A stretch of 64,000 nucleotides of DNA, taken from positions 2,666,001-2,730,000 of the forward strand of contig NZ_LT707065.1 of assembly GCF_900156745.1 (NCBI RefSeq), given 5' to 3'. This document shows, piece by piece, positions 52,524 to 61,287 of the stretch (position 1 is its first letter; the number at the start of each line of letters is the position of its first letter). The stretch is from Achromobacter sp. MFA1 R4 (GTDB lineage Bacteria > Pseudomonadota > Gammaproteobacteria > Burkholderiales > Burkholderiaceae_B). The position numbers and the translations under genes were made by a program. Under the pieces are notes generated by a model that was not told where the DNA came from, made no database searches, and was given only the letters and a program-made list of their open reading frames with translations.

Positions 52524-53675
52524 ATGGACATTTCCCCCGACACCGACGACCTCTACTGGATGCGGCGCGCCCTGGCGCTGGCGCAGACCGTCATGGCCAC
52601 CACGGCCCCCAACCCCCGGGTCGGCTGCGTCATCGTGCGTGACGGCCGCGTGCTTGGTGAAGGCGCGACCCAGCCGCCGGGCGGTCCGCACGCCGAAATC
52701 TGCGCGCTGCGCGACGCGCAGGCGCGCGGCGAATCGGTTGCCGGTTCCACGCTGTACGTCACCCTGGAGCCCTGCAGCCATTTCGGCCGCACCCCGCCCT
52801 GCGTGGACGCGGTGCTGGCGGCGCGGCCGGCGCGCGTGGTGGTCGCCATGGGAGACCCGAATCCGCTGGTCAACGGACAGGGTCTGGCGCGCCTGCGCGA
52901 CGCCGGAATCGGGGTGACGACGGGAATCTGCCGCGAAGAGGCGCTTGCCGTGAATGCCGGATTCATCTCACGCATGAGCCGCGGGCTGCCTTGGGTGTGG
53001 ATGAAGATGGCCGCGTCGCTGGACGGCCGCAGCGCGCTGCATAACGGCATGTCGCAATGGATCACCGGCCCCGAGGCCCGGGCCGACGGCCACCGCTGGC
53101 GGGCGCGCAGTTGCGTCGTCCTGACCGGCATGGGCACCGTCCTGAAGGACGATCCCCGGCTGAACGTGCGCGACCTCGATACGCCGCGGCAGCCGCGCAA
53201 GGCCGTGGTGGACGGCCGTTTCGAGATCCCCGAGACCGCCCGGCTGTTCGATGGCGGGCCCGTCATCGTGTTCACCGCCCGCGAGGATGCCGCAAAGGCC
53301 GCGCGCCTGGCGGACAGGAACGCGCGGGTGGTCTGCCTGCCGGGCGTGGAGCCTGGCCGGGTCGACCTGCCCGCGATGATGCGCTGGATGGCCCAGGAAC
53401 AGTTCAACGAGGTGCACGTCGAGGCCGGTGCGGGCCTGAGCGGCGCGCTGGTGTCCGCCGGGTGCGTGGACGAACTGCTGTTGTACCTGGCGCCGGTGCT
53501 GCTGGGCGACGCGGCGGGCATGGTGCGCCTGCCGATGCTCGAACACCTGGACGCCGCGCGACGCTACGAATTTACCGATATCGCGCGCGTGGGCGCTGAT
53601 TTGTGCGTGCGCGCGCGCGTGGCCGGCACGTGGCGCCAGTTGATGGATAGCGTCGCGCTGCCTGCGCTGTCTTAG
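52524..53675 (+). CDS. ribD: Bifunctional riboflavin synthesis deaminase/reductase
   Basis: A 383-residue enzyme for the second and third steps of riboflavin synthesis. The N-terminal deaminase has zinc ligands H-A-E and P-C-S-H-F-G-R-T-P-P-C (residues about 54-96). The NADPH-dependent reductase (from about 150; K-M-A-A-S-L-D-G-R, then V-L-T-G-M-G-T-V) fills the rest. The ATG at 52524 gives the family start; an in-frame ATG at 52485 is possible. ribC/ribBA do not follow; instead a long gene-free stretch begins. Confidence 0.95.
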   Translation: MDISPDTDDLYWMRRALALAQTVMATTAPNPRVGCVIVRDGRVLGEGATQPPGGPHAEICALRDAQARGESVAGSTLYVTLEPCSHFGRTPPCVDAVLAARPARVVVAMGDPNPLVNGQGLARLRDAGIGVTTGICREEALAVNAGFISRMSRGLPWVWMKMAASLDGRSALHNGMSQWITGPEARADGHRWRARSCVVLTGMGTVLKDDPRLNVRDLDTPRQPRKAVVDGRFEIPETARLFDGGPVIVFTAREDAAKAARLADRNARVVCLPGVEPGRVDLPAMMRWMAQEQFNEVHVEAGAGLSGALVSAGCVDELLLYLAPVLLGDAAGMVRLPMLEHLDAARRYEFTDIARVGADLCVRARVAGTWRQLMDSVALPALS

Positions 53676-54507
53676 CGGTTCGGTTGCGGCGCGCCGCCTG
53701 CATTGCGCGCGCTGCTTCACGCACATGAATTAATTCTTCATGCGCATGCCGTCTTGCTACATCGCCCGTGCGCGTTGCCAAGAGGGCTGTTAGCACTCCA
53801 CAAGTACGGCTGCCAATGCTTTGCAAGCCGCGTGCAGCCTGCATCTACGCGTCGCGCGCGGTTCGTGGCGCATACATGATGTGCGCCAACCGCAGCCGCG
53901 CGCACGCCATCCGCGCTGGTGCGCGGCGCTGCGTTGAAACGCGAGCGCGCAAATGAATTGCCACAAAACGGTCAATTGGGCTTAGCATAGGCGCATGACT
54001 TGGCGCTACGCGCTCACGGACCACCGCACAGCCGCCGCGCGCCCTCGTCACCACGGATTCCCGTGCCGCGATCGGCGCAGTTCATCACCGACAGGCACGC
54101 TACTGAACGAAGACGCAAAGCGCCGTTCAGGCCGTCCGCCGCGATCGCATGGCGGGCGTAGCCGGGTTTGTTCCCGGCCCATAAGAATCCACCGGATATC
54201 GCTCATTTCGTCGTTTCATTGCCGACCATTTCATGTGCGGCTGCGTCAGGCACGCTATATGCGGCCTTATGCTGAAGACGAACGAGTGAACTTGCTCACG
54301 TTGGTTGCAATCCTGGCGGAACTTGTATCCGTAGGCGGCAGCCTAAACAGAAAGGGTCCGATCCTGCTTATGGTTGATGTGTGGCGAAAGCAACATAAAA
54401 ACCCGCTGAAAATGCTTGTCGCAAGATTGTCTAGGAAAGCGCAGGCGCTGAGGCACAATGGGCATGTAGGGACGTATTGAATTTTTCGCGTGTTGTAGGA
54501 GGTTTCC
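53676..54507. other. 830-bp region without a convincing gene, upstream of prkA
   Basis: No frame here has a Shine-Dalgarno site, a recognisable domain or normal codon use; a 161-codon plus-strand frame at 53995-54480 is judged spurious. Structures seen: CATGAA-N7-TTCATG around GAATTAATTC (53724-53742), a GCCGGG-tttgtt-CCCGGC hairpin (54161-54178), and an AT-richer last 250 bases. The stretch is lower in GC than its neighbours. It should contain the prkA operon control region; prkA operons elsewhere are under stress sigma or sigma54 control, but I found no clear GG-N10-GC site. Confidence 0.55.
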
Positions 54508-56433
54508 GTGCAAAACATCGTCGAAGGCTTCAAGTCGCAGTATGCAAGAGAGCAGGAATCAGAGCTCTCGCTCGAAGAGTATCTGAACCTCGCCAAGCGC
54601 GATCCCATGGCCTACGCCAGCCCCGCTGAGCGCATGCTGGCCGCGATCGGCGAACCTGAGATCGTGGATACGCGCAACGACCCACGTCTTTCCCGTTTGT
54701 TTTCCAACCGGACCATCCGGCGCTATCCCGCGTTCCAGGAGTTCTACGGCATGGAGGACGTGATCGGACAGATCGTCGCGTTCTTCAAGCACGCCGCTCA
54801 GGGGCTGGAAGAACGCAAGCAGATCCTGTATCTGCTCGGACCGGTCGGGGGCGGCAAGTCCTCCATTGCGGAGCGGCTCAAGGCGCTGATGGAGAAGTTT
54901 CCGATCTATGCCTTGAAAGGATCGCCGGTGAACGAATCGCCGCTCGGGCTGTTCCATCCCGAACGGTTCGGCGACATGCTCGAAAAGGAATACGGCATTC
55001 CTCGGCGCTACCTGACCGGCATCATGTCGCCGTGGGCCGTCAAGCGGCTCAAGGAATTCGACGGCGACATCTCCAAGTTCCGCGTCGTGCGCCTGAATCC
55101 TTCCGTGCTGCGCCAGATCGCCATCGCCAAGACGGAACCGGGCGACGAGAACAACCAGGACATCTCCTCGCTGGTCGGCAAGGTCGACATCCGCAAGCTC
55201 GACCGCCATTCGCAGGACGACCCGGACGCCTACAGCTATTCCGGCGGCCTGTGCCTGGCCAACCAGGGCCTGCTCGAGTTCGTGGAAATGTTCAAGGCCC
55301 CGATCAAGATGCTGCATCCGCTGCTGACGGCCACCCAGGAAGGCAACTTCAAGGGCACGGAAGGCTTCTCGGCCATCCCGTTCAACGGCACGATCCTGGC
55401 CCACTCCAACGAGTCGGAATGGCAGACCTTCCGCAACAACAAGCACAACGAAGCGTTCCTTGACCGTATCTATATCGTCAAGGTGCCTTACTGCCTGCAG
55501 GTGTCCGAAGAGGTCCGCATCTACGAGAAGCTGCTGCATCACAGCTCGCTGTCCGAAGCGCCGTGCGCGCCCGGAACGCTGGACATGATGGCGCAGTTCT
55601 CGGTGCTGACGCGCCTGAAGGAACCCGAGAATTCCAGCATCTACTCCAAGCTGCGGGTCTACGACGGCGAAAGCCTGAAGGACGTCGACCCCAAGGCCAA
55701 GGCGCTGCAGGAATACAAGGATTACGCCGGCACCGATGAAGGCATGACCGGGGTCTCGACGCGCTTCGCGTACAAGATCCTGTCCAGCGTCTTCAACTAC
55801 GACCAGACGGAAGTGGCCGCCAACCCCGTGCACCTGATGTACGTGCTGGAGCAACGGATCGGCCGCGAAGACTATCCCGACGAAATCCGCCGGCGCTACC
55901 TGGAGTTCATCAAGGGCTTCCTTGCGCCGCGCTACGCGGAATTCATCGGCAAGGAAATCCAGACGGCCTACCTGGAGTCCTACTCCGAATACGGCCAGAA
56001 CATCTTCGACCGCTACGTGACGTTTGCCGACTGCTGGATCCAGGACGAGGAATTCCGCGATCCCGAAACCGGCGAAAGCTTCGACCGCAGCGCGCTGAAC
56101 GACGAGCTGGAAAAGATCGAGAAGCCGGCGGGCATCGCCAACCCCAAGGACTTCCGCAACGAGATCGTGAACTTCGTGTTGCGGGCGCGCGCCAACAACA
56201 ACGGGCGCAATCCCAACTGGACCAGCTATGAAAAGCTGCGCGAAGTGATCGAGAAGAAGATGTTCTCGAACACGGAAGACCTGCTGCCGGTGATTTCGTT
56301 CAACGCCAAGGCCTCGGCCGAGGACAAGTCGAAACACCAGAGCTTCGTCGACCGGATGGTGGAGAAGGGCTACACGGAAAAGCAGGTCAGGCTGCTGTGC
56401 GAGTGGTATCTCCGTGTGAGGAAGTCATCCTGA
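54508..56433 (+). CDS. prkA: PrkA serine protein kinase (YeaG)
   Basis: A 641-residue AAA-type protein with Walker A G-P-V-G-G-G-K-S near residue 111 and the PrkA C-terminal domain. Homologues are linked to sporulation in Bacillus and to stationary-phase and nitrogen-stress responses in E. coli. The start is GTG, fixed by a near-perfect AGGAGG (54497-54502) 5 bases upstream. First gene of the conserved prkA-yeaH-spoVR operon; yeaH begins 12 bases after its stop. Confidence 0.95.
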   Translation: MQNIVEGFKSQYAREQESELSLEEYLNLAKRDPMAYASPAERMLAAIGEPEIVDTRNDPRLSRLFSNRTIRRYPAFQEFYGMEDVIGQIVAFFKHAAQGLEERKQILYLLGPVGGGKSSIAERLKALMEKFPIYALKGSPVNESPLGLFHPERFGDMLEKEYGIPRRYLTGIMSPWAVKRLKEFDGDISKFRVVRLNPSVLRQIAIAKTEPGDENNQDISSLVGKVDIRKLDRHSQDDPDAYSYSGGLCLANQGLLEFVEMFKAPIKMLHPLLTATQEGNFKGTEGFSAIPFNGTILAHSNESEWQTFRNNKHNEAFLDRIYIVKVPYCLQVSEEVRIYEKLLHHSSLSEAPCAPGTLDMMAQFSVLTRLKEPENSSIYSKLRVYDGESLKDVDPKAKALQEYKDYAGTDEGMTGVSTRFAYKILSSVFNYDQTEVAANPVHLMYVLEQRIGREDYPDEIRRRYLEFIKGFLAPRYAEFIGKEIQTAYLESYSEYGQNIFDRYVTFADCWIQDEEFRDPETGESFDRSALNDELEKIEKPAGIANPKDFRNEIVNFVLRARANNNGRNPNWTSYEKLREVIEKKMFSNTEDLLPVISFNAKASAEDKSKHQSFVDRMVEKGYTEKQVRLLCEWYLRVRKSS

Positions 56434-56445
56434 GCGAGGTGAATC

Positions 56446-57705
56446 ATGAATTCACTGATCGATCGGCGTCTTAACGGCCGCAACAAAAGCGCCGTTAACC
56501 GGGAACGCTTTTTACGGCGTTACAAGGACCAGATCCGCAAGGCGGTGCACGGGATGATCCGTGACCGCTCGATCCAGGACATGGATCAAGGCGGTGAAAT
56601 CAACCTGCCTGCCCGCGATATCTCCGAGCCGACCTTCCGGCACGGCGCGGGCGGCGACCGCGAGATGGTGCATCCCGGCAACCGCGAGTTCGCCAAGGGC
56701 GACACCTTCGACCGGCCGCAGGGCGGGCAGGGCGATGGCGGGTCCGAACCCGGAGAGGGCGAATCGGTGGATCAGTTCACCTTCAGCCTGTCGCGGGCCG
56801 AATTCCTGAACCTCTTTTTCGAGGATCTGGAATTGCCTCACCTGGCGCGCAACCAGCTTGGCGAAGTCAGCCAGAAGAAGTGGCAGCGCGCCGGCTACAC
56901 CACGACCGGGTCGCCCAGCACGCTGAGCATCAGCCGCACGCTCAAGTCGTCCCTGGCGCGGCGGGTGTCGCTCAGCGTGAAGGCGCGGGCCGACCTGGAA
57001 GACGCCGAACACGCCCTGCAAGAGGCCCGGGCGGCGGGGGCGTCCGCTGCCCGGATCCAGGAGCTCGAGCAGGAAGTCGAGGATTGCCGCGAGCGGCTCG
57101 CCCGCGTCCCGTTCCTGGATGACCTGGACCTGCGCTATCGCAACCGGGTATCGGTGGCCATCCCCATGGCGCGCGCGGTCATGTTCTGCCTGATGGACGT
57201 GTCCGGCTCCATGGACGAGGGCAAGAAAGACCTGGCCAAGCGCTTCTTCACGCTGCTGTACCTGTTCCTGTCGCGCAAGTACGAACACGTGGACCTGGTC
57301 TTCATCCGCCATACCGACAACGCCGAGGAAGTGGACGAGCACACCTTCTTCTACGACCCCAAGAGCGGTGGCACCATTGTGCTGTCCGCGCTGGAGTTGA
57401 TGCGCGAGATCCTGGAAAAGCGGTATCCGCCGGCCGCGTGGAACGTGTACGCGGCCCAGGCCAGCGACGGCGACTCGTTCGGCGCCGACGCGGGCAAGAG
57501 CGCGCGCTTTCTGGCCGAGCACCTGCTGCCGTCCACGCGCTACTTTGCCTATATTGAAATCCCCGACTCGCAGGAGGCGCGCAAGAGCAGCCTGTGGGCG
57601 GAATATGAACAGAAGCTGGAGCCGCATTTCGTCATGCGGCGCATCTGCGATCGCGGCGAGATCTTCCCCGTGTTCCACGACCTGTTCAAGAAGGAGGCCG
57701 CATGA
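56446..57705 (+). CDS. YeaH/YhbH-family VWA protein (DUF444)
   Basis: A 419-residue protein with a Gly/Asp-rich N-terminal part (P-Q-G-G-Q-G-D-G-G near 87) and a C-terminal von Willebrand A domain whose metal-site motif D-V-S-G-S-M is at about residues 250-255. The name yeaH applies in E. coli. It is always found with prkA and spoVR and presumably works in the same complex or pathway. Its stop overlaps the spoVR start (ATGA at 57702). Confidence 0.93.
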   Translation: MNSLIDRRLNGRNKSAVNRERFLRRYKDQIRKAVHGMIRDRSIQDMDQGGEINLPARDISEPTFRHGAGGDREMVHPGNREFAKGDTFDRPQGGQGDGGSEPGEGESVDQFTFSLSRAEFLNLFFEDLELPHLARNQLGEVSQKKWQRAGYTTTGSPSTLSISRTLKSSLARRVSLSVKARADLEDAEHALQEARAAGASAARIQELEQEVEDCRERLARVPFLDDLDLRYRNRVSVAIPMARAVMFCLMDVSGSMDEGKKDLAKRFFTLLYLFLSRKYEHVDLVFIRHTDNAEEVDEHTFFYDPKSGGTIVLSALELMREILEKRYPPAAWNVYAAQASDGDSFGADAGKSARFLAEHLLPSTRYFAYIEIPDSQEARKSSLWAEYEQKLEPHFVMRRICDRGEIFPVFHDLFKKEAA

Positions 57706-59255
57706 ATTCCAACATGGGTGCTCTCGTAGAGCCGGAATCGGCCGGCAGCGCCCGGCCGATCTCCCAGGGGTCCGAATGGACGTTCGAACTGATCCAGTCC
57801 TATGACGATGCGATCTCCCAGATCGCGCGCGAATACGGGCTGGACACCTATCCGAATCAGATCGAGGTGATCACCTCGGAGCAGATGCTGGACGCCTACG
57901 CGTCGGCCGGCCTGCCCATTGGCTATCCGCACTGGTCCTACGGCAAGGAATTCATCCGCAACGAGCAGTTCTACCGCCGCGGCATGCAGGGGCTGGCCTA
58001 CGAAATCGTCATCAACTCCAATCCTTGCATCGCCTATCTCATGGAAGAGAACTCCATGGCGATGCAGGCGCTGGTGATTGCGCATGCCTGCTACGGGCAC
58101 AACTCGTTCTTCAAGGGCAATTACCTCTTCCGGCAGTGGACCGACGCCGATGGCGTGCTGGACTACCTGGTGTTCGCGCGCAAGTACGTGATGGCCTGCG
58201 AAGACCGTTACGGCATCGATGCCGTGGAAGCGCTGCTGGATTCCTGCCATGCGCTGTCGCATCACGGCGTGGACCGCTACAAGCGTCCCGCGCCGGTCTC
58301 GTACAAGGAAGAGGCCGCGCGCCAGGCCGAGCGCGAGGAGCATGCGCGCCTGCAATACAACGACCTGTGGCGCACGCTCCCCCGGATGGAAGCGGACAAG
58401 GACACGCGCACCGAGGCGTCGGTGTTTCCGCCGGAGCCCGAAGAGAACCTGCTGTACTTCATCGAAAAGTACTCGCCCAAGCTTGCGCCGTGGCAGAAGG
58501 AACTGGTGCGCATCGTCCGCAAGGTCGCGCAGTATTTCTACCCGCAGACCCAGACCAAGGTCATGAACGAAGGCTGGGCCACGTTCTGGCACTACACCAT
58601 CCTGAACCGCCTGCATGAAAAAGGCCTGGTGAACGACGGCTTCATGATGGAGTTCCTGCAAAGCCACACCAACGTCGTCAGCCAGCGCGGCTTTGACGAA
58701 CGCGGCTATGGCGGCATCAACCCCTACGCGCTGGGTTTCGCGATGATGTCCGACATCCGCCGCATCTGCGAGGCCCCCACGCCGGAAGACCAGAAGTGGT
58801 TCCCGGACATCGCGGGCGGGGATTGGCTGAAGACGCTGGACTTCGCCATGCGCAACTTCAAGGACGAATCCTTCATCTCGCAGTACCTGTCCCCGCGCCT
58901 CATCCGCGAGTTCCGCTTCTTCGCCATCTCGGACCACCAGGCCAACCCAAAGCTCGAAGTGGCCGCGATCCACGACGACGAAGGCTACCGCGACATCCGC
59001 CGCCTGCTCGCCGCGCAGCACAACCGCGACAACCAGGTGCCGGACATCCAGGTCGTCCGCTTCAACCGCGACACCGACCGCTCGCTGGTGCTGCGTCACC
59101 TGAAAAGCCGCGGCCGGCCGCTGGCGGGCGAGGATGCCGAACAGGTCATGAAGCATCTTGCCCGCCTGTGGGGATTCCGCGTCCGGCTGGAAGAAACCGA
59201 ACCGGACGGCACGATCAGCTCCTACCGGGAGCAGGACCCGCCCGCGTCGAAGTAA
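57702..59255 (+). CDS. SpoVR/YcgB-family protein
   Basis: A 517-residue soluble protein matching the whole SpoVR family, recognised by the W-x-x-x-L-I-Q-S-Y-D-D-A start block (near 26-40), the V-I-A-H-A-C-Y-G-H-N-S-F-F-K segment (near 126) and N-E-G-W-A-T-F-W-H (near 288). Conserved His/Glu residues in the last two blocks suggest a metal site. In Bacillus SpoVR affects spore cortex formation; in Gram-negatives the function is unknown. Last gene of the operon; AAGGAGG precedes the start. Confidence 0.94.
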   Translation: MNSNMGALVEPESAGSARPISQGSEWTFELIQSYDDAISQIAREYGLDTYPNQIEVITSEQMLDAYASAGLPIGYPHWSYGKEFIRNEQFYRRGMQGLAYEIVINSNPCIAYLMEENSMAMQALVIAHACYGHNSFFKGNYLFRQWTDADGVLDYLVFARKYVMACEDRYGIDAVEALLDSCHALSHHGVDRYKRPAPVSYKEEAARQAEREEHARLQYNDLWRTLPRMEADKDTRTEASVFPPEPEENLLYFIEKYSPKLAPWQKELVRIVRKVAQYFYPQTQTKVMNEGWATFWHYTILNRLHEKGLVNDGFMMEFLQSHTNVVSQRGFDERGYGGINPYALGFAMMSDIRRICEAPTPEDQKWFPDIAGGDWLKTLDFAMRNFKDESFISQYLSPRLIREFRFFAISDHQANPKLEVAAIHDDEGYRDIRRLLAAQHNRDNQVPDIQVVRFNRDTDRSLVLRHLKSRGRPLAGEDAEQVMKHLARLWGFRVRLEETEPDGTISSYREQDPPASK

Positions 59256-59270
59256 GGCGCAGGCAGGGGA

Positions 59271-59300
59271 AGGGACGCGGGTAGTGCGTCCCTTTTTCTT
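59271..59300 (+). terminator. Terminator of the prkA-yeaH-spoVR operon
   Basis: AGGGACGC/GCGTCCCT stem with a 7-base loop and TTTTTCTTT. Confidence 0.93.
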
Positions 59301-59387
59301 TGCCCGCTTGCTGTGGGCGCGCGGCTTCTGCTAGAATCGCAGATTCGCATTTTCTGCGGCGCCGAAATAGTGCTCGAAAATGCAGTA

Positions 59388-59479
59388 GGACAGGTGGCCG
59401 AGTGGTTGAAGGCGCACGCCTGGAAAGCGTGTATACGTCAAAAGCGTATCGGGGGTTCGAATCCCCCTCTGTCCGCCAA
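59388..59479 (+). tRNA. tRNA-Ser (anticodon GGA)
   Basis: A 92-base tRNA with a 7-bp acceptor stem (GGACAGG with TCTGTCC, one G-T pair), anticodon loop CTGGAAA (anticodon GGA, reading UCC/UCU), a long class II variable arm typical of tRNA-Ser, T-arm GGGGGTTCGAATCCCCC, discriminator G and an encoded CCA. A strong terminator follows at once. The 3' side borders the duplicated accessory genes. Confidence 0.97.
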
Positions 59480-59486
59480 GAATGCA

Positions 59487-59523
59487 AGCCCCTGAATTCG
59501 TAGAGAATTCAGGGGCTTTTTTG
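59487..59523 (+). terminator. Terminator of tRNA-Ser
   Basis: A 14-bp stem AAGCCCCTGAATTC/GAATTCAGGGGCTT with the loop GTAGA and a T-run to 59523. A diverged copy of its 3' half and downstream DNA occurs at 60583-60617. Confidence 0.96.
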
Positions 59524-59579
59524 TTGGTGCGCGGGGCATATGTCTAGCCTCGTCGAAGGTCGGTACGGCTTGCGCCACG

Positions 59580-60575
59580 TCAGTCCGGGTCGGTAAAACG
59601 GGCAAAAAAGTCGTGTCGGATTTCAGTGCGCTCGATCCGGGCTCCTGGGCCGATATACACGTCTATGCGGCTGAATGGTTCGGTGACATGCAGCACTTCT
59701 CGCCGCAAAACGGGAAATGAAAGAATCACCTGCATGTCGGAAGGCGGGTTCATGGCGGTCGAGGTGTAATCGGATTTACCCGGCGCCAGTTCGCTCTTCG
59801 TGATGGTCCCATCACTATAGAGGTAGAAGACAAGGGACTCCGTGGCTTGCGACGAGTAGTGCAGCGCTACGATGGGGCTGCAAAGCCACATGAAGAGGAT
59901 CCATGAAAGGAAACACACCCAGATCGCCCGGCATATCCAACTCAGGTACCGCATTTTCATTTGGCCTGACTTCCATTGCAGGCATGTACCCGCTTTGAGC
60001 TGCATCAACCTGTGCTTCAGACGTTCCCACGCGCTTTTCGGCCGGGGCTTCGGAATGGGAAGCCGAAACTCGCTTATTTGAATCTTCATGAGCGTGCCGT
60101 CTGATGCGAGTCCAAGCGCCAGTGTGGGCGAGATGATGTGCCAATGGTCTGCGGGACCCCAACTCAGACAGACGATGCCTTGTTGCGGGTCGTATTGTTC
60201 CTCTTGTATGGGCTGGCACTTGGCGTGACCACCTTCGTCAAACTGGGCTTCAAGATATGGCTCCGCGACGTCGCCTTGTGCCGGCTCTATTGGCTGCAAA
60301 GTCCAGGTGGCAGGACTGGCCAGCAAGTAGACTTCAACGAGACGTTTGCGATCATCGAGATCCAGCGTCAGCGGCCCCGCATCAACGATCCAAATGGGTT
60401 CGGGCTCCGGCCACTGGCGGTCAAGGAAGTCTCGAAGCGGGTACGCCGGCTTATCCGCTTGATCCGCCACGACGGGATATTCAATCGTGCAGCTCAGAAT
60501 GCCGCCTTTAGGGTCCCAGGATGCCTGCGAAAGTGCGAGGGCTGTCGCAGGTCTTGGATCAATTCGGATCGGCAT
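59580..60575 (-). CDS. Unrecognised membrane protein, complete copy of a tandem duplication
   Basis: A 331-residue protein. Residues 1-195 form a soluble domain with Trp-rich segments (for example V-C-L-S-W-G-P near residue 145). A single membrane segment follows (about 208-232, in A-I-W-V-C-F-L-S-W-I-L-F-M-W-L-C) and then a 95-residue beta-rich tail ending H-D-F-F-A-R-F-T-D-P-D. ATG 60575 is preferred because the longer frame runs into the second repeat copy; no Shine-Dalgarno is visible. The membrane segment and tail are nearly the same as in the gene at 60671. I do not recognise the family. Its place between a tRNA and an autotransporter would suit an accessory surface or immunity-type protein, but that is only a guess. 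Confidence 0.7.
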   Translation of the reverse strand: MPIRIDPRPATALALSQASWDPKGGILSCTIEYPVVADQADKPAYPLRDFLDRQWPEPEPIWIVDAGPLTLDLDDRKRLVEVYLLASPATWTLQPIEPAQGDVAEPYLEAQFDEGGHAKCQPIQEEQYDPQQGIVCLSWGPADHWHIISPTLALGLASDGTLMKIQISEFRLPIPKPRPKSAWERLKHRLMQLKAGTCLQWKSGQMKMRYLSWICRAIWVCFLSWILFMWLCSPIVALHYSSQATESLVFYLYSDGTITKSELAPGKSDYTSTAMNPPSDMQVILSFPVLRREVLHVTEPFSRIDVYIGPGARIERTEIRHDFFARFTDPD

Positions 60576-60582
60576 ACCGTGA

Positions 60583-60617
60583 CAATTCGTAGACAATTCA
60601 GCGGCTTTTTTGTTGGT
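60583..60617. repeat. Diverged copy of the tRNA-Ser terminator region
   Basis: Aligns with 59494-59528 (A-ATTCGTAGA-AATTCAG-GGCTTTTTTGTTGG) with a few substitutions that break the stem. The likeness continues through the adjacent gene ends, so the terminator was duplicated with the gene. Confidence 0.9.
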
Positions 60618-60670
60618 GCGCGGTGGGCGTATGCTTTGCGTCACCGAACATCGACAAGGCTTGCGCCACG

Positions 60671-61114
60671 TCAGTCCGGCTCGGTAAAACGCGCAAAAAA
60701 ATCGTGTCGGATTTCAGTGCGCTCGATCCGGGCTCCTGGGCCGATATACACGTCTATCCGGCTGAATGGTTTCGTGACTTCCAGTACATCTCGGCTGGCC
60801 ACTGGAAACGAGAGCGTGACCCACATGTCGGAAGGCGGATTCATGGCAGTCGTGATGAATGTCGAGTCGCCCGGCGTCAGGACGCGCTTCGTAATGCTTG
60901 ACTCGGTATCCAAAAAGTAGCCGATGGGCTCTGTGGCTTCCGCGGAATAGTGCAACGCCACGATGGGGCTGCAGAGCCACATGAACAGGATCCACACAAG
61001 AAAGCAAACCCAGATTGCTCGGCTTGCCCACTTCAGGTAGCTCACTATCATTCTCTGCCTGGCGCCCGCATCCAGAATACGGTTGCCCGCCCCGATGATT
61101 TCCCTTCCCTGCAT
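60671..61114 (-). CDS. Unrecognised membrane protein, shortened copy of the duplication
   Basis: A 147-residue protein that matches the last 125 residues of the neighbouring gene: a membrane segment (about 31-55) followed by the beta-rich tail ending H-D-F-F-A-R-F-T-E-P-D. The ATG at 61114 is chosen because CAGGAG lies 6 bases upstream, although the frame is open to 61165. The large soluble domain of the paralogue is absent and survives only as a relic upstream. It may still make a short membrane protein or may be decaying. Confidence 0.65.
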   Translation of the reverse strand: MQGREIIGAGNRILDAGARQRMIVSYLKWASRAIWVCFLVWILFMWLCSPIVALHYSAEATEPIGYFLDTESSITKRVLTPGDSTFITTAMNPPSDMWVTLSFPVASRDVLEVTKPFSRIDVYIGPGARIERTEIRHDFFARFTEPD

Positions 61115-61165
61115 GCCTGGCTCCTGTGACAGCCAGAGTCTGCGCAGCGCGGGAACGGCGAACAA

Positions 61166-61282
61166 TCAGCGAAGTCTGAAATTCGCGCGGGAAGATTAAG
61201 AGTCTGCGTGGGGCGCGGCGATGCACGAATTGCCAGCGGCGCCCCAACTCAGACAGACGATGCCTTGTTCAGGGTCTTAGTC
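61166..61282 (-). pseudogene. Relic of the soluble domain of the duplicated gene
   Basis: On the minus strand a fragment reads D-P-E-Q-G-I-V-C-L-S-W-G, matching Y-D-P-Q-Q-G-I-V-C-L-S-W-G of the complete copy. It is preceded by a TAA and runs to another TAA about 17 codons later. DNA likeness stops 6 bases from the autotransporter stop codon, so the 5' part of this copy has been lost there. Confidence 0.8.
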
Positions 61283-61287
61283 CATCC

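Noticed and set aside
53995..54480. A 161-codon plus-strand frame before prkA
   Set aside because: No Shine-Dalgarno, irregular composition, no recognisable domain; treated as part of the gene-free region.
54300..54480. Possible sigma54 promoter for prkA
   Set aside because: Several GG and GC dinucleotides occur, but none with the required 10-base spacing and flanking TGGCAC/TTGCW context.
60576..60644. Upstream extension of the complete duplicated membrane gene to 60644
   Set aside because: The added 23 residues are encoded by the copied tRNA-terminator region, so they are unlikely to be part of the original protein.
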